Of a stretch of 48,504 bases of DNA, positions 24,382 through 30,711 are shown in pieces. The translations under genes were made by a program, and so were the position numbers. The stretch lies in assembly GCA_050945135.1 (NCBI GenBank), contig JBMNSJ010000011.1, positions 1 through 48,504 of the forward strand. Reading direction: 5' to 3'. The stretch is from WRIS01 sp050945135 (lineage in GTDB: Bacteria > Actinomycetota > Coriobacteriia > Coriobacteriales > Eggerthellaceae). Numbering within the stretch: position 1 is the first letter of the stretch; every line of letters starts with the position of its first letter. Under the pieces are notes generated by a model that was given only the letters and a program-made list of their open reading frames with translations, ran no database searches and was not told where the DNA came from.

Positions 24382-26245
24382 GCATAGGCATCACGCTCCC
24401 GCGCACCCGTGCGCAATAATCCTCAAAGTCAAACTTCTCCCGAAACACGGCGTTTTTGCCTTGTCTGTCGACGAACTTGTAGCGAGTGTGCTGTTCGGGC
24501 CGATACTTCCCATCCAAAAGCGGATTCGTTCCGGCAATAAGCAGGATTGCCTGGCTGCGCTTCAACTTGCCAATCTCAGCAGCCTGGATAAGATCGCGCT
24601 CGCTTCGTCCATAGTTTTTGGTGGTGGATGGATTTGCGCCTCGGCTCTCGTTCACGTTGAGGGTCGACACCGTTTCCTTGCCGATCATCTCCGAGATCTC
24701 TTTGTTGGTCTCGTTTGACTTGCTGCCCAAGAACAACGTCGTATCACAGCAGTCGATGATGGTCTGTGCGTCATCTTTATACTCGCGCTTCAGCTGCGCG
24801 ATTGACTGCAGGATTATGGATAGCGACATGTTGCGACTGCGAACAACAGCGACGGTCTTCTGCACCTCGGGCAAGTGTCCCAAGTTGGCAAACTCATCGA
24901 AGATAAAGTGCACCGGCGTGGGCAGCTGGCCCCCAAATTCGGCCAGCGCCTTATCGCACAGCACGTTCATCGTTTGCCACATCATGATGGCGAACAGAAA
25001 CGCAAAGCTATCCGACGTGTCCTTCATGATGGCAAACAGCGCCGTCTTTTGTCCGGGGTCGCCCAATGTATCCAAGTGCATTTCGTCATAACGCAATACT
25101 TCGCGCATCTCACCGAAGGTGAAGGGTGCCAGGCGCGCATTGCAGCTGATGATGATTGATTTCAAGGTCTTGGCAGCACCGCTTTTGAATGACGTGTAGT
25201 TGTTCAGGCTAAAGTCGTCTTCCGGCTTGGTCGGTGTCCCGGTTTTCACCCAGGCATAGCCGGTGTCGGTTCCGTTTGCAAAGCCGCGCACATCTGCATC
25301 GAAGCTAAATGCCTTATCGCTTGCCTTCTGATAGGACTGCCCAGATTCGATTTCATGGAACAGCAGATCGAGCGGGCTCATGTATGATTCGTCATCCTCG
25401 TGTGCCTCTGCCAGATTGAGCAAAGTCATGAGGCCGGGGATATTGCGATCCTTTTCCGGGCAATGGAATACCAGGTAGCCTATGAGCGCCATGTAGAGCA
25501 TGCGCTCGGATTTCTCCCAAAACGGGTCATTGCTGCTTTCGCCCTCAGGCGTGGTGTTCTTGATAAGGCAGTCAACGAAGGTGTAGACGTCTGCCTGCGT
25601 GTGCACGTAGGCGATGGGGTTGTAGTGCATGGACTTGGTAAAGTCGATGGTGTTGAAGCTCAGGATGCGGTACTTCTCTTTCTCCAACATGTGACCGACG
25701 TCGGGAAGCATCGTTCCCTTGGGGTCGGTGACGAAAAACGACGTGTTTGCCTGCATGAGATTGGGCAGCACATAGTAGCGGCTCTTGCCGGAACCGGAGC
25801 CACCGATAACGAGCACGTTGCGATTGCGGTCGAGTTCGAGGTCGAACTGCTTGCGGCTCACCGCCATCGCATAGTGTTCGGTGAAGATGATGTTGTTGTC
25901 GGAGGCCTCCTTGTCGCGGAAACGCTGGCCTTCCTTGATTGTGCCCCAGTGAGCAGATCCATGCTCCTCGCCATTGCGGTAATTGCCCTCACGCATAAGC
26001 GAGTAGGCCCAAACTATCCAGATTCCGCATGCGGCAACAAGGCCCGCCGCAAGAGCGGCAGGCTCAAAGCAAAACACTGCGCCACGTGCGATGATAAAAG
26101 CAGGGAGCGCATATACCGCTTCGCTGATATGCGCCAGAAGCGGAGCTGGATACGTTGAGAGACAAGCCGCGTAAACGTCCACCAAGATGAACGCTACTAC
26201 GGAGAAAACGGAGGCGAAGACGAGCTTGTCCTTGCGCAGCCTCAT
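24377..26245 (-). CDS. virD4: VirD4/TraG-type coupling protein
   Basis: This 622-residue protein links the relaxosome to the secretion channel. Two N-terminal membrane helices (about 8-28 and 62-83) precede the cytoplasmic ATPase. Its Walker A is GGSGSGKS (148-155) followed by RYYVLPNLMQ, then FFVTDPKGTML, and the Walker B region HFIFDEFANLGHLPE. The C-terminal part has LFLGSKSNETNKEISEMIG, typical of TraG/VirD4 proteins. It starts two bases after the stop of the PcfB-like gene, with GGAAGTGAAG upstream. The gene ends inside a copy of the GGGACAATTTGTCCC palindrome. Confidence 0.93.
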   Translation of the reverse strand: MRLRKDKLVFASVFSVVAFILVDVYAACLSTYPAPLLAHISEAVYALPAFIIARGAVFCFEPAALAAGLVAACGIWIVWAYSLMREGNYRNGEEHGSAHWGTIKEGQRFRDKEASDNNIIFTEHYAMAVSRKQFDLELDRNRNVLVIGGSGSGKSRYYVLPNLMQANTSFFVTDPKGTMLPDVGHMLEKEKYRILSFNTIDFTKSMHYNPIAYVHTQADVYTFVDCLIKNTTPEGESSNDPFWEKSERMLYMALIGYLVFHCPEKDRNIPGLMTLLNLAEAHEDDESYMSPLDLLFHEIESGQSYQKASDKAFSFDADVRGFANGTDTGYAWVKTGTPTKPEDDFSLNNYTSFKSGAAKTLKSIIISCNARLAPFTFGEMREVLRYDEMHLDTLGDPGQKTALFAIMKDTSDSFAFLFAIMMWQTMNVLCDKALAEFGGQLPTPVHFIFDEFANLGHLPEVQKTVAVVRSRNMSLSIILQSIAQLKREYKDDAQTIIDCCDTTLFLGSKSNETNKEISEMIGKETVSTLNVNESRGANPSTTKNYGRSERDLIQAAEIGKLKRSQAILLIAGTNPLLDGKYRPEQHTRYKFVDRQGKNAVFREKFDFEDYCARVRGSVMPMH

Positions 26246-26246
26246 T

Positions 26247-26825
26247 CTATTTCGTCTTCACTTCCTGGAACTTATCCTCGCGGCCGATATCGCGCCCACG
26301 CCCCTGACTGCGCTCGGCTTCCAGCGCTGCAGAAGATGCCCGCGCGCGCGCAGAACGCCTTTCCAAGGGTTCGGAGTCGCGGCTCGTTTCCTTCGTTTGT
26401 GTTTTAGCCGGCTCCTCGCCCCGGGAAAGCTGTGTGTCTGCTCGCTCAAGAGATCTGTCGACATCTTCAATCAACTCATCGAATACCCGGTCAACTTTGG
26501 AGGCGTCCTCATGCTTGAAGAGCAGGGATTCTTGCCCTGTCCTGTCATCGACAAAGAAGCTATGCTCGACGCCGGCGTCTTCAAGCTGCTTGTCCAAGAT
26601 CTGCTTGATGCTGTCATAGCCTTCCATCTTAGAAAGCTCGTCAAGGTTGAGTCGTGCCCATTTAGGCTCAGCATCGTCAACACCAAGGTCACCCTTCGTG
26701 CGCTTAAGCGCTACGCTGAGCTTGTGCGCTGCCGCATGCATTGCCTCTTGACCTGCCTGCTGCCCAATATCCATGAGCCAATCGCAGAACTTCTCGCCTG
26801 ATTCATCGCCGAAATCGCTTGGCAT
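26247..26825 (-). CDS. PcfB/DUF3801-like transfer accessory protein
   Basis: This 192-residue soluble protein has an N-terminal ~120-residue domain with GVEHSFFVDDRTGQESLLFK and HEDASKVDRVFDELIED. This resembles the PcfB (DUF3801) domain that precedes VirD4 genes in Gram-positive conjugative elements. The C-terminal ~70 residues are Arg/Glu/Ser-rich and disordered. It lies immediately upstream of virD4 in the same direction, as PcfB genes do. GGAGGTAGCT precedes the ATG. PcfB proteins are thought to help bring the relaxosome to the coupling protein; assignment rests on context plus weak motif similarity. Confidence 0.68.
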   Translation of the reverse strand: MPSDFGDESGEKFCDWLMDIGQQAGQEAMHAAAHKLSVALKRTKGDLGVDDAEPKWARLNLDELSKMEGYDSIKQILDKQLEDAGVEHSFFVDDRTGQESLLFKHEDASKVDRVFDELIEDVDRSLERADTQLSRGEEPAKTQTKETSRDSEPLERRSARARASSAALEAERSQGRGRDIGREDKFQEVKTK

Positions 26826-26841
26826 AGCTACCTCCTTGCCT

Positions 26842-26862
26842 ACTGGGACAATTTGTCCCAGT
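26842..26862. repeat. parS-like palindrome, copy 4 (intergenic)
   Basis: A perfect-armed copy of the 21-bp palindrome (GGGACAATTTGTCCC core) fills most of the 39-bp gap between two leftward genes. Because it is intergenic here, it might also act as an operator. Confidence 0.65.
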
Positions 26863-26864
26863 GT

Positions 26865-27620
26865 TTATTTGCCTCTGTCGTCACGCTGAGCCACGGGCTG
26901 GCTTTGCTGATGTGCGCCAGCTTCCTTTGCGCGCGTTGCGCTTTCCGAAAGAGACTCTTGCTGCGGGTCTTCACGCTTGAAAGCCAGCATTACTTGTTCC
27001 GTAAGCTCACCGGCCTCTGCGCCGCCGGCCTCTTCCTCAATCGTTCGAAGCCAATCGCACACGTCATCCGGGGTTTCTTGGATACTTCTGATTACATACG
27101 TTCTGAAATCAGCAGGATCAGGATGGCTGTCTTGAACGTCGTAATAGCCGCATTCGTCAGCAAGCGATATGAGTTTATCCGTGAGTTCTTGAGGTGCTTG
27201 ATAGTCGAGGTTGTGGCAGATTTGCGGGCTCGACGCGACCATGGAGCAGATCATGTGATTGAAACACTCCGGATCCTTGACCATGTTGCCAAAGGTGATG
27301 CTTTCGAAGCTCATCCAGCCGTCATCGACTTGCTTGAGGGTCCACCACTCGTCGCCGCCGTTAACCTGCTGGATGAAGGCGAGATCCTTGTAGACGACGC
27401 CCTGTCGGATGGCCCAGTTGCCGTAGCTGAAGTATTCACGTAAGTCATCTAAGCTATTCAACCTGGCAAATTCATACGGATACTCTTCGAGGTACGGGTC
27501 GTCTTGCCAGTCGTATCCTCCACGCATTAGCCAACCGTTATGCTGGCATTTTTCAATAAGCGTCTCGCATTCTTTGCTGCTGAGCGAGTTTTTGCGAAGG
27601 GTGTCCAAGAGATCGGCCAT
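26865..27620 (-). CDS. Unknown protein of the transfer operon
   Basis: This 251-residue acidic protein has about 200 structured residues rich in Trp, Tyr and Asp (GWLMRGGYDWQDDPYLEEYP, GGDEWWTLKQVDDGWMSF). A Gln/Glu/Ala-rich tail of ~50 residues follows. A leader repeat with AAGGAG precedes the ATG at 27620. It is the first gene of the leftward transfer operon. I do not recognise a family. The Trp-rich motifs might indicate ligand or protein binding. Confidence 0.78.
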   Translation of the reverse strand: MADLLDTLRKNSLSSKECETLIEKCQHNGWLMRGGYDWQDDPYLEEYPYEFARLNSLDDLREYFSYGNWAIRQGVVYKDLAFIQQVNGGDEWWTLKQVDDGWMSFESITFGNMVKDPECFNHMICSMVASSPQICHNLDYQAPQELTDKLISLADECGYYDVQDSHPDPADFRTYVIRSIQETPDDVCDWLRTIEEEAGGAEAGELTEQVMLAFKREDPQQESLSESATRAKEAGAHQQSQPVAQRDDRGK

Positions 27621-27631
27621 CGTTGTTCAAG

Positions 27632-27669
27632 CTCCTTTACATTGGTGGTAGTCGCCGCTGTTGTGGAAG
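27632..27669 (-). repeat. Leader repeat copy 6 (before the first transfer-operon gene)
   Basis: Minus strand CTTCCACAAC...CCACCAATGTAAAGGAG. Confidence 0.65.
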
Positions 27670-27710
27670 TGCGGCTATGGCTGCCAGGTTGCCTAGTTTG
27701 TTGTTGGGCC

Positions 27711-27962
27711 TTACTCAGATATAGAGGGTCCAGTCGATGAGTGAATTCCGATTTTTACTGGATAGAAATCCCTGATATCAAGGTTGAAATAACTGCAGAG
27801 CAAGACGAACTCGTCAGCCTGAAGATTCCTATCACCCCGAAGCACAGCCTGGAGTGCCGTAGGGGAGATATTAAGTCGCTTTGCCAGGTCGGTAGCATTT
27901 ATGCCGTAGTGCTGGCGACGCGAATTGATGGTGCGTATGATGTGTTTGGATAATTTGTCCAT
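27711..27962 (-). CDS. XRE-family helix-turn-helix regulator
   Basis: This 83-residue protein starts MDKLSKHIIRTINSRRQHYG, followed by the helix-turn-helix INATDLAKRLNISPTALQAV and the typical LRGDRNLQADEFVLLCSYFN. It is a small Cro/C1-type DNA-binding protein. ATG 27962 follows GGAGAAGC; the in-frame start at 27977 is less likely. It lies upstream of the transfer operon, reading the same way, and opposite another XRE gene (28139). The pair is therefore a plausible switch controlling transfer. Confidence 0.85.
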   Translation of the reverse strand: MDKLSKHIIRTINSRRQHYGINATDLAKRLNISPTALQAVLRGDRNLQADEFVLLCSYFNLDIRDFYPVKIGIHSSTGPSISE

Positions 27963-28069
27963 TGCTTCTCCAATCACTTAAGGCCACTTCTAGCAGCCAT
28001 AGCCTCCGTTTATGTATGGCTCGTGATTAGCAAAAGACTAGTATTTCTGAATATTTGCGTAATAGAATG

Positions 28070-28123
28070 TTAGGAATTCTAAACTCAGCGTTCGGAATTC
28101 GAACGTTAACATTGGATATTCAA
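28070..28123. promoter_or_regulatory. Three operator-like near-palindromes in a divergent promoter
   Basis: TTAGGAATTCTAA (28070-28082), TTCGGAATTCGAA (28091-28103) and TTGGATATTCAA (28112-28123) share the pattern TTnGGAATTCnAA. They are spaced 21 bp apart, two helical turns, so proteins would bind on one face of the DNA. They lie between two divergent XRE-type genes, which suggests cooperative repressor binding as in phage switches. Confidence 0.6.
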
Positions 28124-28138
28124 AGGTCAGGACACGGT

Positions 28139-28492
28139 ATGAAATCCTTATCCGAAACGATTGGTCCAAAACTTCGGGAGTTGCGCAAGGCATCCGGTTT
28201 AACCGCCTCACAAGCTGGCGCACAGGTCGGCAAGAGCGGCCAGACCATCTACGCCTATGAAGCGGGACGCACTCAGCCTGACGCGGCAATGTTTCTCACC
28301 TTGCTCAATCTTTATCAAGCCAGAAGCATCAGCGTCTTCTTCCCAGACCACGATGCGCCTGAATTCCTTCAGGACAGATTCAGTGCGCTTTCCGAAACAG
28401 GTCAGCGTAAAGTCATTTCATATGTGGATGACCTGGCCGCTGGTGAAAAATACCGCTCATTGGAAGAATCTGATTCGCCGGATACTCAATGA
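28139..28492 (+). CDS. XRE-family helix-turn-helix regulator
   Basis: This 117-residue protein has the classic Cro/C1 domain at about residues 8-65 (LRELRKASGLTASQAGAQVG then KSGQTIYAYEAGRTQPDAAM). A C-terminal helical part with ALSETGQRKVISYVDDLAAG resembles the tail of ImmR-like conjugative-element repressors. The frame is open upstream to 28055, but ATG 28139 has AGGTCAGGA just before it. It is divergent from the 27711-27962 regulator across three operator-like repeats. Confidence 0.85.
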   Translation: MKSLSETIGPKLRELRKASGLTASQAGAQVGKSGQTIYAYEAGRTQPDAAMFLTLLNLYQARSISVFFPDHDAPEFLQDRFSALSETGQRKVISYVDDLAAGEKYRSLEESDSPDTQ

Positions 28493-28543
28493 TGTTTTCT
28501 CGAAACCATACGGCTATCGCAATTGTCGTTCATTAGCACGCAG

Positions 28544-28948
28544 CTAATAATCGTTGGTTAGCGTTTCGATCTGTGCCCAGACTTCCTTAGCGAAGCAGAA
28601 CTGAGCAACGTGACCAAAATTGGATCGATCAAGGTGCCGGTATCCCTCTTCAGTTGTGCGGTAAACGGGAACGATGACTCCCTTGTCGCGCAGCTCCTTC
28701 TTTCCCCTTGCAACCTGGTATTCCGACAATCCAGTAACAGCCTCGATTTGCGCCGAGCTCATTCTGCCCAAACGCCCATCCGAATAGATGGTGCGGCAAA
28801 GCGCAACGATAACGGCCCAACCGTTTCGGCCAATACCTTTGCTTACCAATAACTTTAGCAAGCCTTCTTGAATCGTTGCGTAGGATTGGGCAGGAAACTT
28901 GACGAAGCAATCCTTGCCCCGCCTTACTCTGCCTCGGTCGAATGGCAT
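28544..28948 (-). CDS. Winged-helix protein resembling replication protein O N-domain
   Basis: This 134-residue protein contains FPAQSYATIQEGLLKLLVSK and GWAVIVALCRTIYSDGR, then the helix-turn-helix LSSAQIEAVTGLSEYQVARG-like region (residues 62-80) and ELRDKGVIVPVYR. This matches the winged-helix pattern of phage-type replication protein N-terminal domains, and it may be a short replication or regulatory protein. It overlaps the end of the excisionase-like gene by 25 bp, so the two are co-translated. No strong ribosome binding site is seen. Confidence 0.65.
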   Translation of the reverse strand: MPFDRGRVRRGKDCFVKFPAQSYATIQEGLLKLLVSKGIGRNGWAVIVALCRTIYSDGRLGRMSSAQIEAVTGLSEYQVARGKKELRDKGVIVPVYRTTEEGYRHLDRSNFGHVAQFCFAKEVWAQIETLTNDY

Positions 28949-29157
28949 ATCGCTGCTTGCTCATCGAGCTGCTTGCGTACATACTCACGACAAAGAACGT
29001 CGCTCGTGCGCCAGATATTCTTGATCCTGAAGGCCTTAAGTTCGCCGTCTCTTACCAGCCTGAATGCCGTGGCATAAGAGACGTGAAGGTACTTGGCGGC
29101 CTCGCTTAATGAGATGAGGTTACCAATCTCATCTTGGTCTGTTTCGAGTTGACTCAT
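28924..29157 (-). CDS. Excisionase-like helix-turn-helix protein
   Basis: This 77-residue protein contains NLISLSEAAKYLHVSYATAF and RLVRDGELKAFRIKNIWRTS, the MerR-like domain (HTH_17) of excisionases and small regulators. The ATG at 29157 has AAGGAC seven bases before it; the longer frame to 29208 has no ribosome binding site. It could be the excisionase or a regulator for element 1, whose integrase is not visible in the window. A 49-bp inverted repeat lies 70 bp upstream. Confidence 0.8.
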   Translation of the reverse strand: MSQLETDQDEIGNLISLSEAAKYLHVSYATAFRLVRDGELKAFRIKNIWRTSDVLCREYVRKQLDEQAAICHSTEAE

Positions 29158-29226
29158 GACTGTCCTTTCTTCGCATTCCTCAATGCAAAGAATATTCAGG
29201 ATTTTCATGAATGAAAGTGAACCTCC

Positions 29227-29275
29227 GATATTCGAATGCCTGCGTTGAAATTTCCTACGCAGGCATTCGAATATC
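29227..29275. repeat. 49-bp inverted repeat with 19-bp perfect arms
   Basis: GATATTCGAATGCCTGCGT (29227-29245) is perfectly repeated in inverted orientation at 29257-29275 across an 11-nt spacer. It lies between the excisionase-like gene and a leftward three-gene operon, downstream of the latter. It could be a terminator (without a U-tract) or a large operator. Confidence 0.75.
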
Positions 29276-29307
29276 TGATTACTCTTTCGTAGTGAAACCA
29301 GCGTCGA

Positions 29308-29493
29308 TTACTTTTGTTCAAGCATTGACTCGAACCGATCCAAGAGATTTGCTTCTTCAAGAAGGTCAAAAATGGCTGCTGGAAGAAGTTCACTCCAATC
29401 AAGAATATGCGAATAGCCAGCTAGTGCGAGCGCCTTTGCGTTTGTCGCAGTTGCCTCTGCGGCATAGATTAACCACTCTACGTCAATACTCAC
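29308..29493 (-). CDS. Small unknown protein
   Basis: This 61-residue acidic helical protein (MSIDVEWLIYAAEATATNAK onward, ending LLEEANLLDRFESMLEQK) starts at a GTG that overlaps the previous stop (GTGA). It is the last gene of three coupled small genes. The end of the first gene's product (LYKRLEEANQLGTFGRCV) resembles its C-terminus, LLEEANLLDRF, so the two may be related. Confidence 0.6.
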   Translation of the reverse strand: MSIDVEWLIYAAEATATNAKALALAGYSHILDWSELLPAAIFDLLEEANLLDRFESMLEQK

Positions 29494-29783
29494 TTCAGAC
29501 CCCCGCGCAATCGGTCGAGCTCGGCCTCACTCGCGATAGTTTCCCACATCTGCTGATTCTGGCTATTCTTCGGGAGCTCTTTTATGATCCCCTTGTGCTC
29601 TCGTGTGTAGTGAGAATAAATGACTCCCCCTACTCTCATTCGAACATCAAGGGGAACATGCTTCCACTGCGTTTTTGGAAACAGGTCCTGAACCTTCCAC
29701 TTATCTCCAGATTTCGTCGTAAGAACTTGCTCAACGGCGAGTTGGCATAATTCTTCATCCGACAAACCATCAATACTGAACAT
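29490..29783 (-). CDS. DUF1413-like small protein
   Basis: This 97-residue protein contains KVQDLFPKTQWKHVPLDVRM and RVGGVIYSHYTREH, which follow the FxLKDLFxGxEWKxxPxxxRxxLGxxF pattern I associate with DUF1413 proteins of mobile elements. Function of that family is unclear. AGGAGGTAG precedes the ATG. It overlaps the following gene by four bases and follows the 88-residue gene by nine bases. Confidence 0.68.
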   Translation of the reverse strand: MFSIDGLSDEELCQLAVEQVLTTKSGDKWKVQDLFPKTQWKHVPLDVRMRVGGVIYSHYTREHKGIIKELPKNSQNQQMWETIASEAELDRLRGGLK

Positions 29784-29792
29784 GGCTACCTC

Positions 29793-30059
29793 CTAGCGAA
29801 TCTCGTACTGACGCCGCCCGTTACTTTTCTCACCTTCTAAAACATATATTGGCCATATATCATGATCGATTTCAATTTTATTCCGTACGCATCGTCCAAA
29901 TGTACCGAGCTGATTGGCTTCTTCTAGTCTTTTGTACAAAGCGGGAGCCAGTAAATCTTTAGCGTCAACAGGACCACGAAAATCGTCCTGGTAAAGACTC
30001 TTTGCCGCTTCGAAGGCAAGGCAAGCAACTTTTTTTAATTCATCCGTTTCAAATTCCAT
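29793..30059 (-). CDS. Small unknown protein
   Basis: This 88-residue protein (MEFETDELKKVACLAFEAAK onward) has AAAGAGGTG before the ATG and is the first of three small leftward genes. The mid-part DAKDLLAPALYKRLEEANQL shares an LLxxALxxxLEEANxL pattern with the third gene, and the end (HDIWPIYVLEGEKSNGRRQY) looks like a beta-strand region. No family is recognised. Confidence 0.65.
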   Translation of the reverse strand: MEFETDELKKVACLAFEAAKSLYQDDFRGPVDAKDLLAPALYKRLEEANQLGTFGRCVRNKIEIDHDIWPIYVLEGEKSNGRRQYEIR

Positions 30060-30261
30060 CTTTGCACCTCTTTCATTCGGGAAACCTAAAGAATATTACT
30101 ATATAGTAGATATGTCTAGTAGAATTCAGCAGTTTTATATAACTGCCGTATCGCAAAAGTTTGAACAGAGCCAAAGTGGACAAGTTGGGGGATAAACCCA
30201 TGTTTTGGTAGGGGCGCTAAGAGATATTTAGATAAATAGGAAGATAGGACAGATAATCGAC

Positions 30262-30392
30262 TGCGGCACAGCGCAAGCAACTAAGGGTCTTGCTAACACC
30301 AGAGCGCAAGCATAGGTTTCGGCCTAGCGTTACCAATCCTGCAGCACAGCGCAAGCAACTATACGCAGGTTGCGGCATAGCGCATGCAGATA
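30262..30392. repeat. Dispersed 22-bp direct repeats
   Basis: Copies start at 30262, 30340 and 30371 with the shared pattern TGCGGCAcAGCGCAAGCAaC; the first two differ at one base and the third at about four. A partial AGCGCAAGCATA copy lies at 30303. Spacing is irregular, so this is not a CRISPR array. They may be binding sites for an element protein. Confidence 0.6.
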
Positions 30393-30432
30393 GTCGATTT
30401 TTGGGCACTTTTCTAATGCCTACTAAATTTTT

Positions 30433-30470
30433 TGTTGGTAGAATGTTGGTTGGATGTTGGTTGGACCAAC
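30433..30470. repeat. 11-bp tandem repeats, likely integrase arm sites of element 1
   Basis: GTTGGT occurs at 30434, 30445 and 30456, exactly 11 bp apart in a TGTTGGTTGGA unit. An inverted ACCAAC follows at 30465-30470. This lies 36-70 bp from the att core, where arm-type sites of a tyrosine integrase are expected, and it differs from the CTGCTCA sites of element 2. Confidence 0.6.
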
Positions 30471-30475
30471 AAAAA

Positions 30476-30499
30476 AGCTCAGAGCATATGCCCTGAGCT
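30476..30499 (-). terminator. Terminator behind the tRNA-derived att repeat (left copy)
   Basis: AGCTCAG (30476-30482) pairs with CTGAGCT (30493-30499), with GCATATGC extending the stem. On the minus strand six T residues follow. It sits just downstream of the tRNA 3' end copy, like a tRNA terminator. Confidence 0.8.
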
Positions 30500-30505
30500 G
30501 GGAGT

Positions 30506-30552
30506 TTTGGTCGCGGGGACCGGATTTGAACCGATGACCTCCGGGTTATGAG
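30506..30552. repeat. Left attachment site of element 2 (47-bp tRNA-fMet 3' copy)
   Basis: These 47 bp equal 48186-48232 and contain the tRNA-fMet sequence from the anticodon loop to the CCA end, but not the 5' half. It marks the junction between element 1 and element 2. Confidence 0.92.
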
Positions 30553-30637
30553 ATAGACCGTAAACTCTCTAAAACTCTATTATTTTAAAGAAAGTCCAGC
30601 TCAAAACCACTATTTATTATCAGCCTAGCTTTTAAAA

Positions 30638-30687
30638 ATCTGCTCATATTCTGCTCATGACACCAATTCTGCTCATATTCTGCTCAG
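30638..30687. repeat. CTGCTCA repeat pairs, left end of element 2
   Basis: CTGCTCA occurs at 30640, 30651, 30669 and 30680 as two pairs, each with an 11-bp step (AnTCTGCTCATATTCTGCTC pattern). A further pair with the same step lies at the right end (48108, 48119). This is what arm-type binding sites of the integrase should look like. Confidence 0.75.
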
Positions 30688-30711
30688 CGAAAATCGCTCT
30701 CAAAAGATAGA

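Larger units (their letters stand above)
1..30505. mobile_element. Integrative and conjugative element 1 (left boundary outside or not seen)
   Basis: The region holds partition genes, a relaxase with a MobC-like partner, a complete minimal Gram-positive type IV secretion set (VirD4, VirB4, VirB6-like, VirB3/PrgI-like, VirB2-like, peptidoglycan hydrolase) and cargo. Its right end is placed at the tRNA-derived 47-bp repeat starting at 30506, just after an 11-bp repeat array and a terminator. No integrase is visible in it and no matching repeat is seen near the left edge, so the left boundary and even the membership of the first 1.4 kb are uncertain. Confidence 0.7.
30060..30505. other. Gene-free right end of element 1
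   Basis: No gene is seen in these ~445 bp. They hold three 22-bp repeats of TGCGGCACAGCGCAAGC type (30262, 30340, 30371), a partial fourth near 30301, an 11-bp GTTGGT repeat array (30433-30470), and a terminator-like hairpin (30476-30499) directly before the tRNA-derived att repeat. Confidence 0.6.

Noticed and set aside
23925..24416. 163-codon minus-strand frame across the VirB2-like gene
   Set aside because: It overlaps three better-supported genes in another frame and reads through the leader repeats.
25400..26158. 252-codon plus-strand frame
   Set aside because: Antisense to the clear VirD4 gene, without ribosome site or domain.
27949..27963. GGATAATTTGTCC as a fifth copy of the parS-like palindrome
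   Set aside because: Two key bases of the GGGACA arm differ and it overlaps a start codon; likely coincidence.
30262..30392. Possible CRISPR array
   Set aside because: Only three to four copies with unequal spacing (78 and 31 bp) and diverged units; no cas genes.
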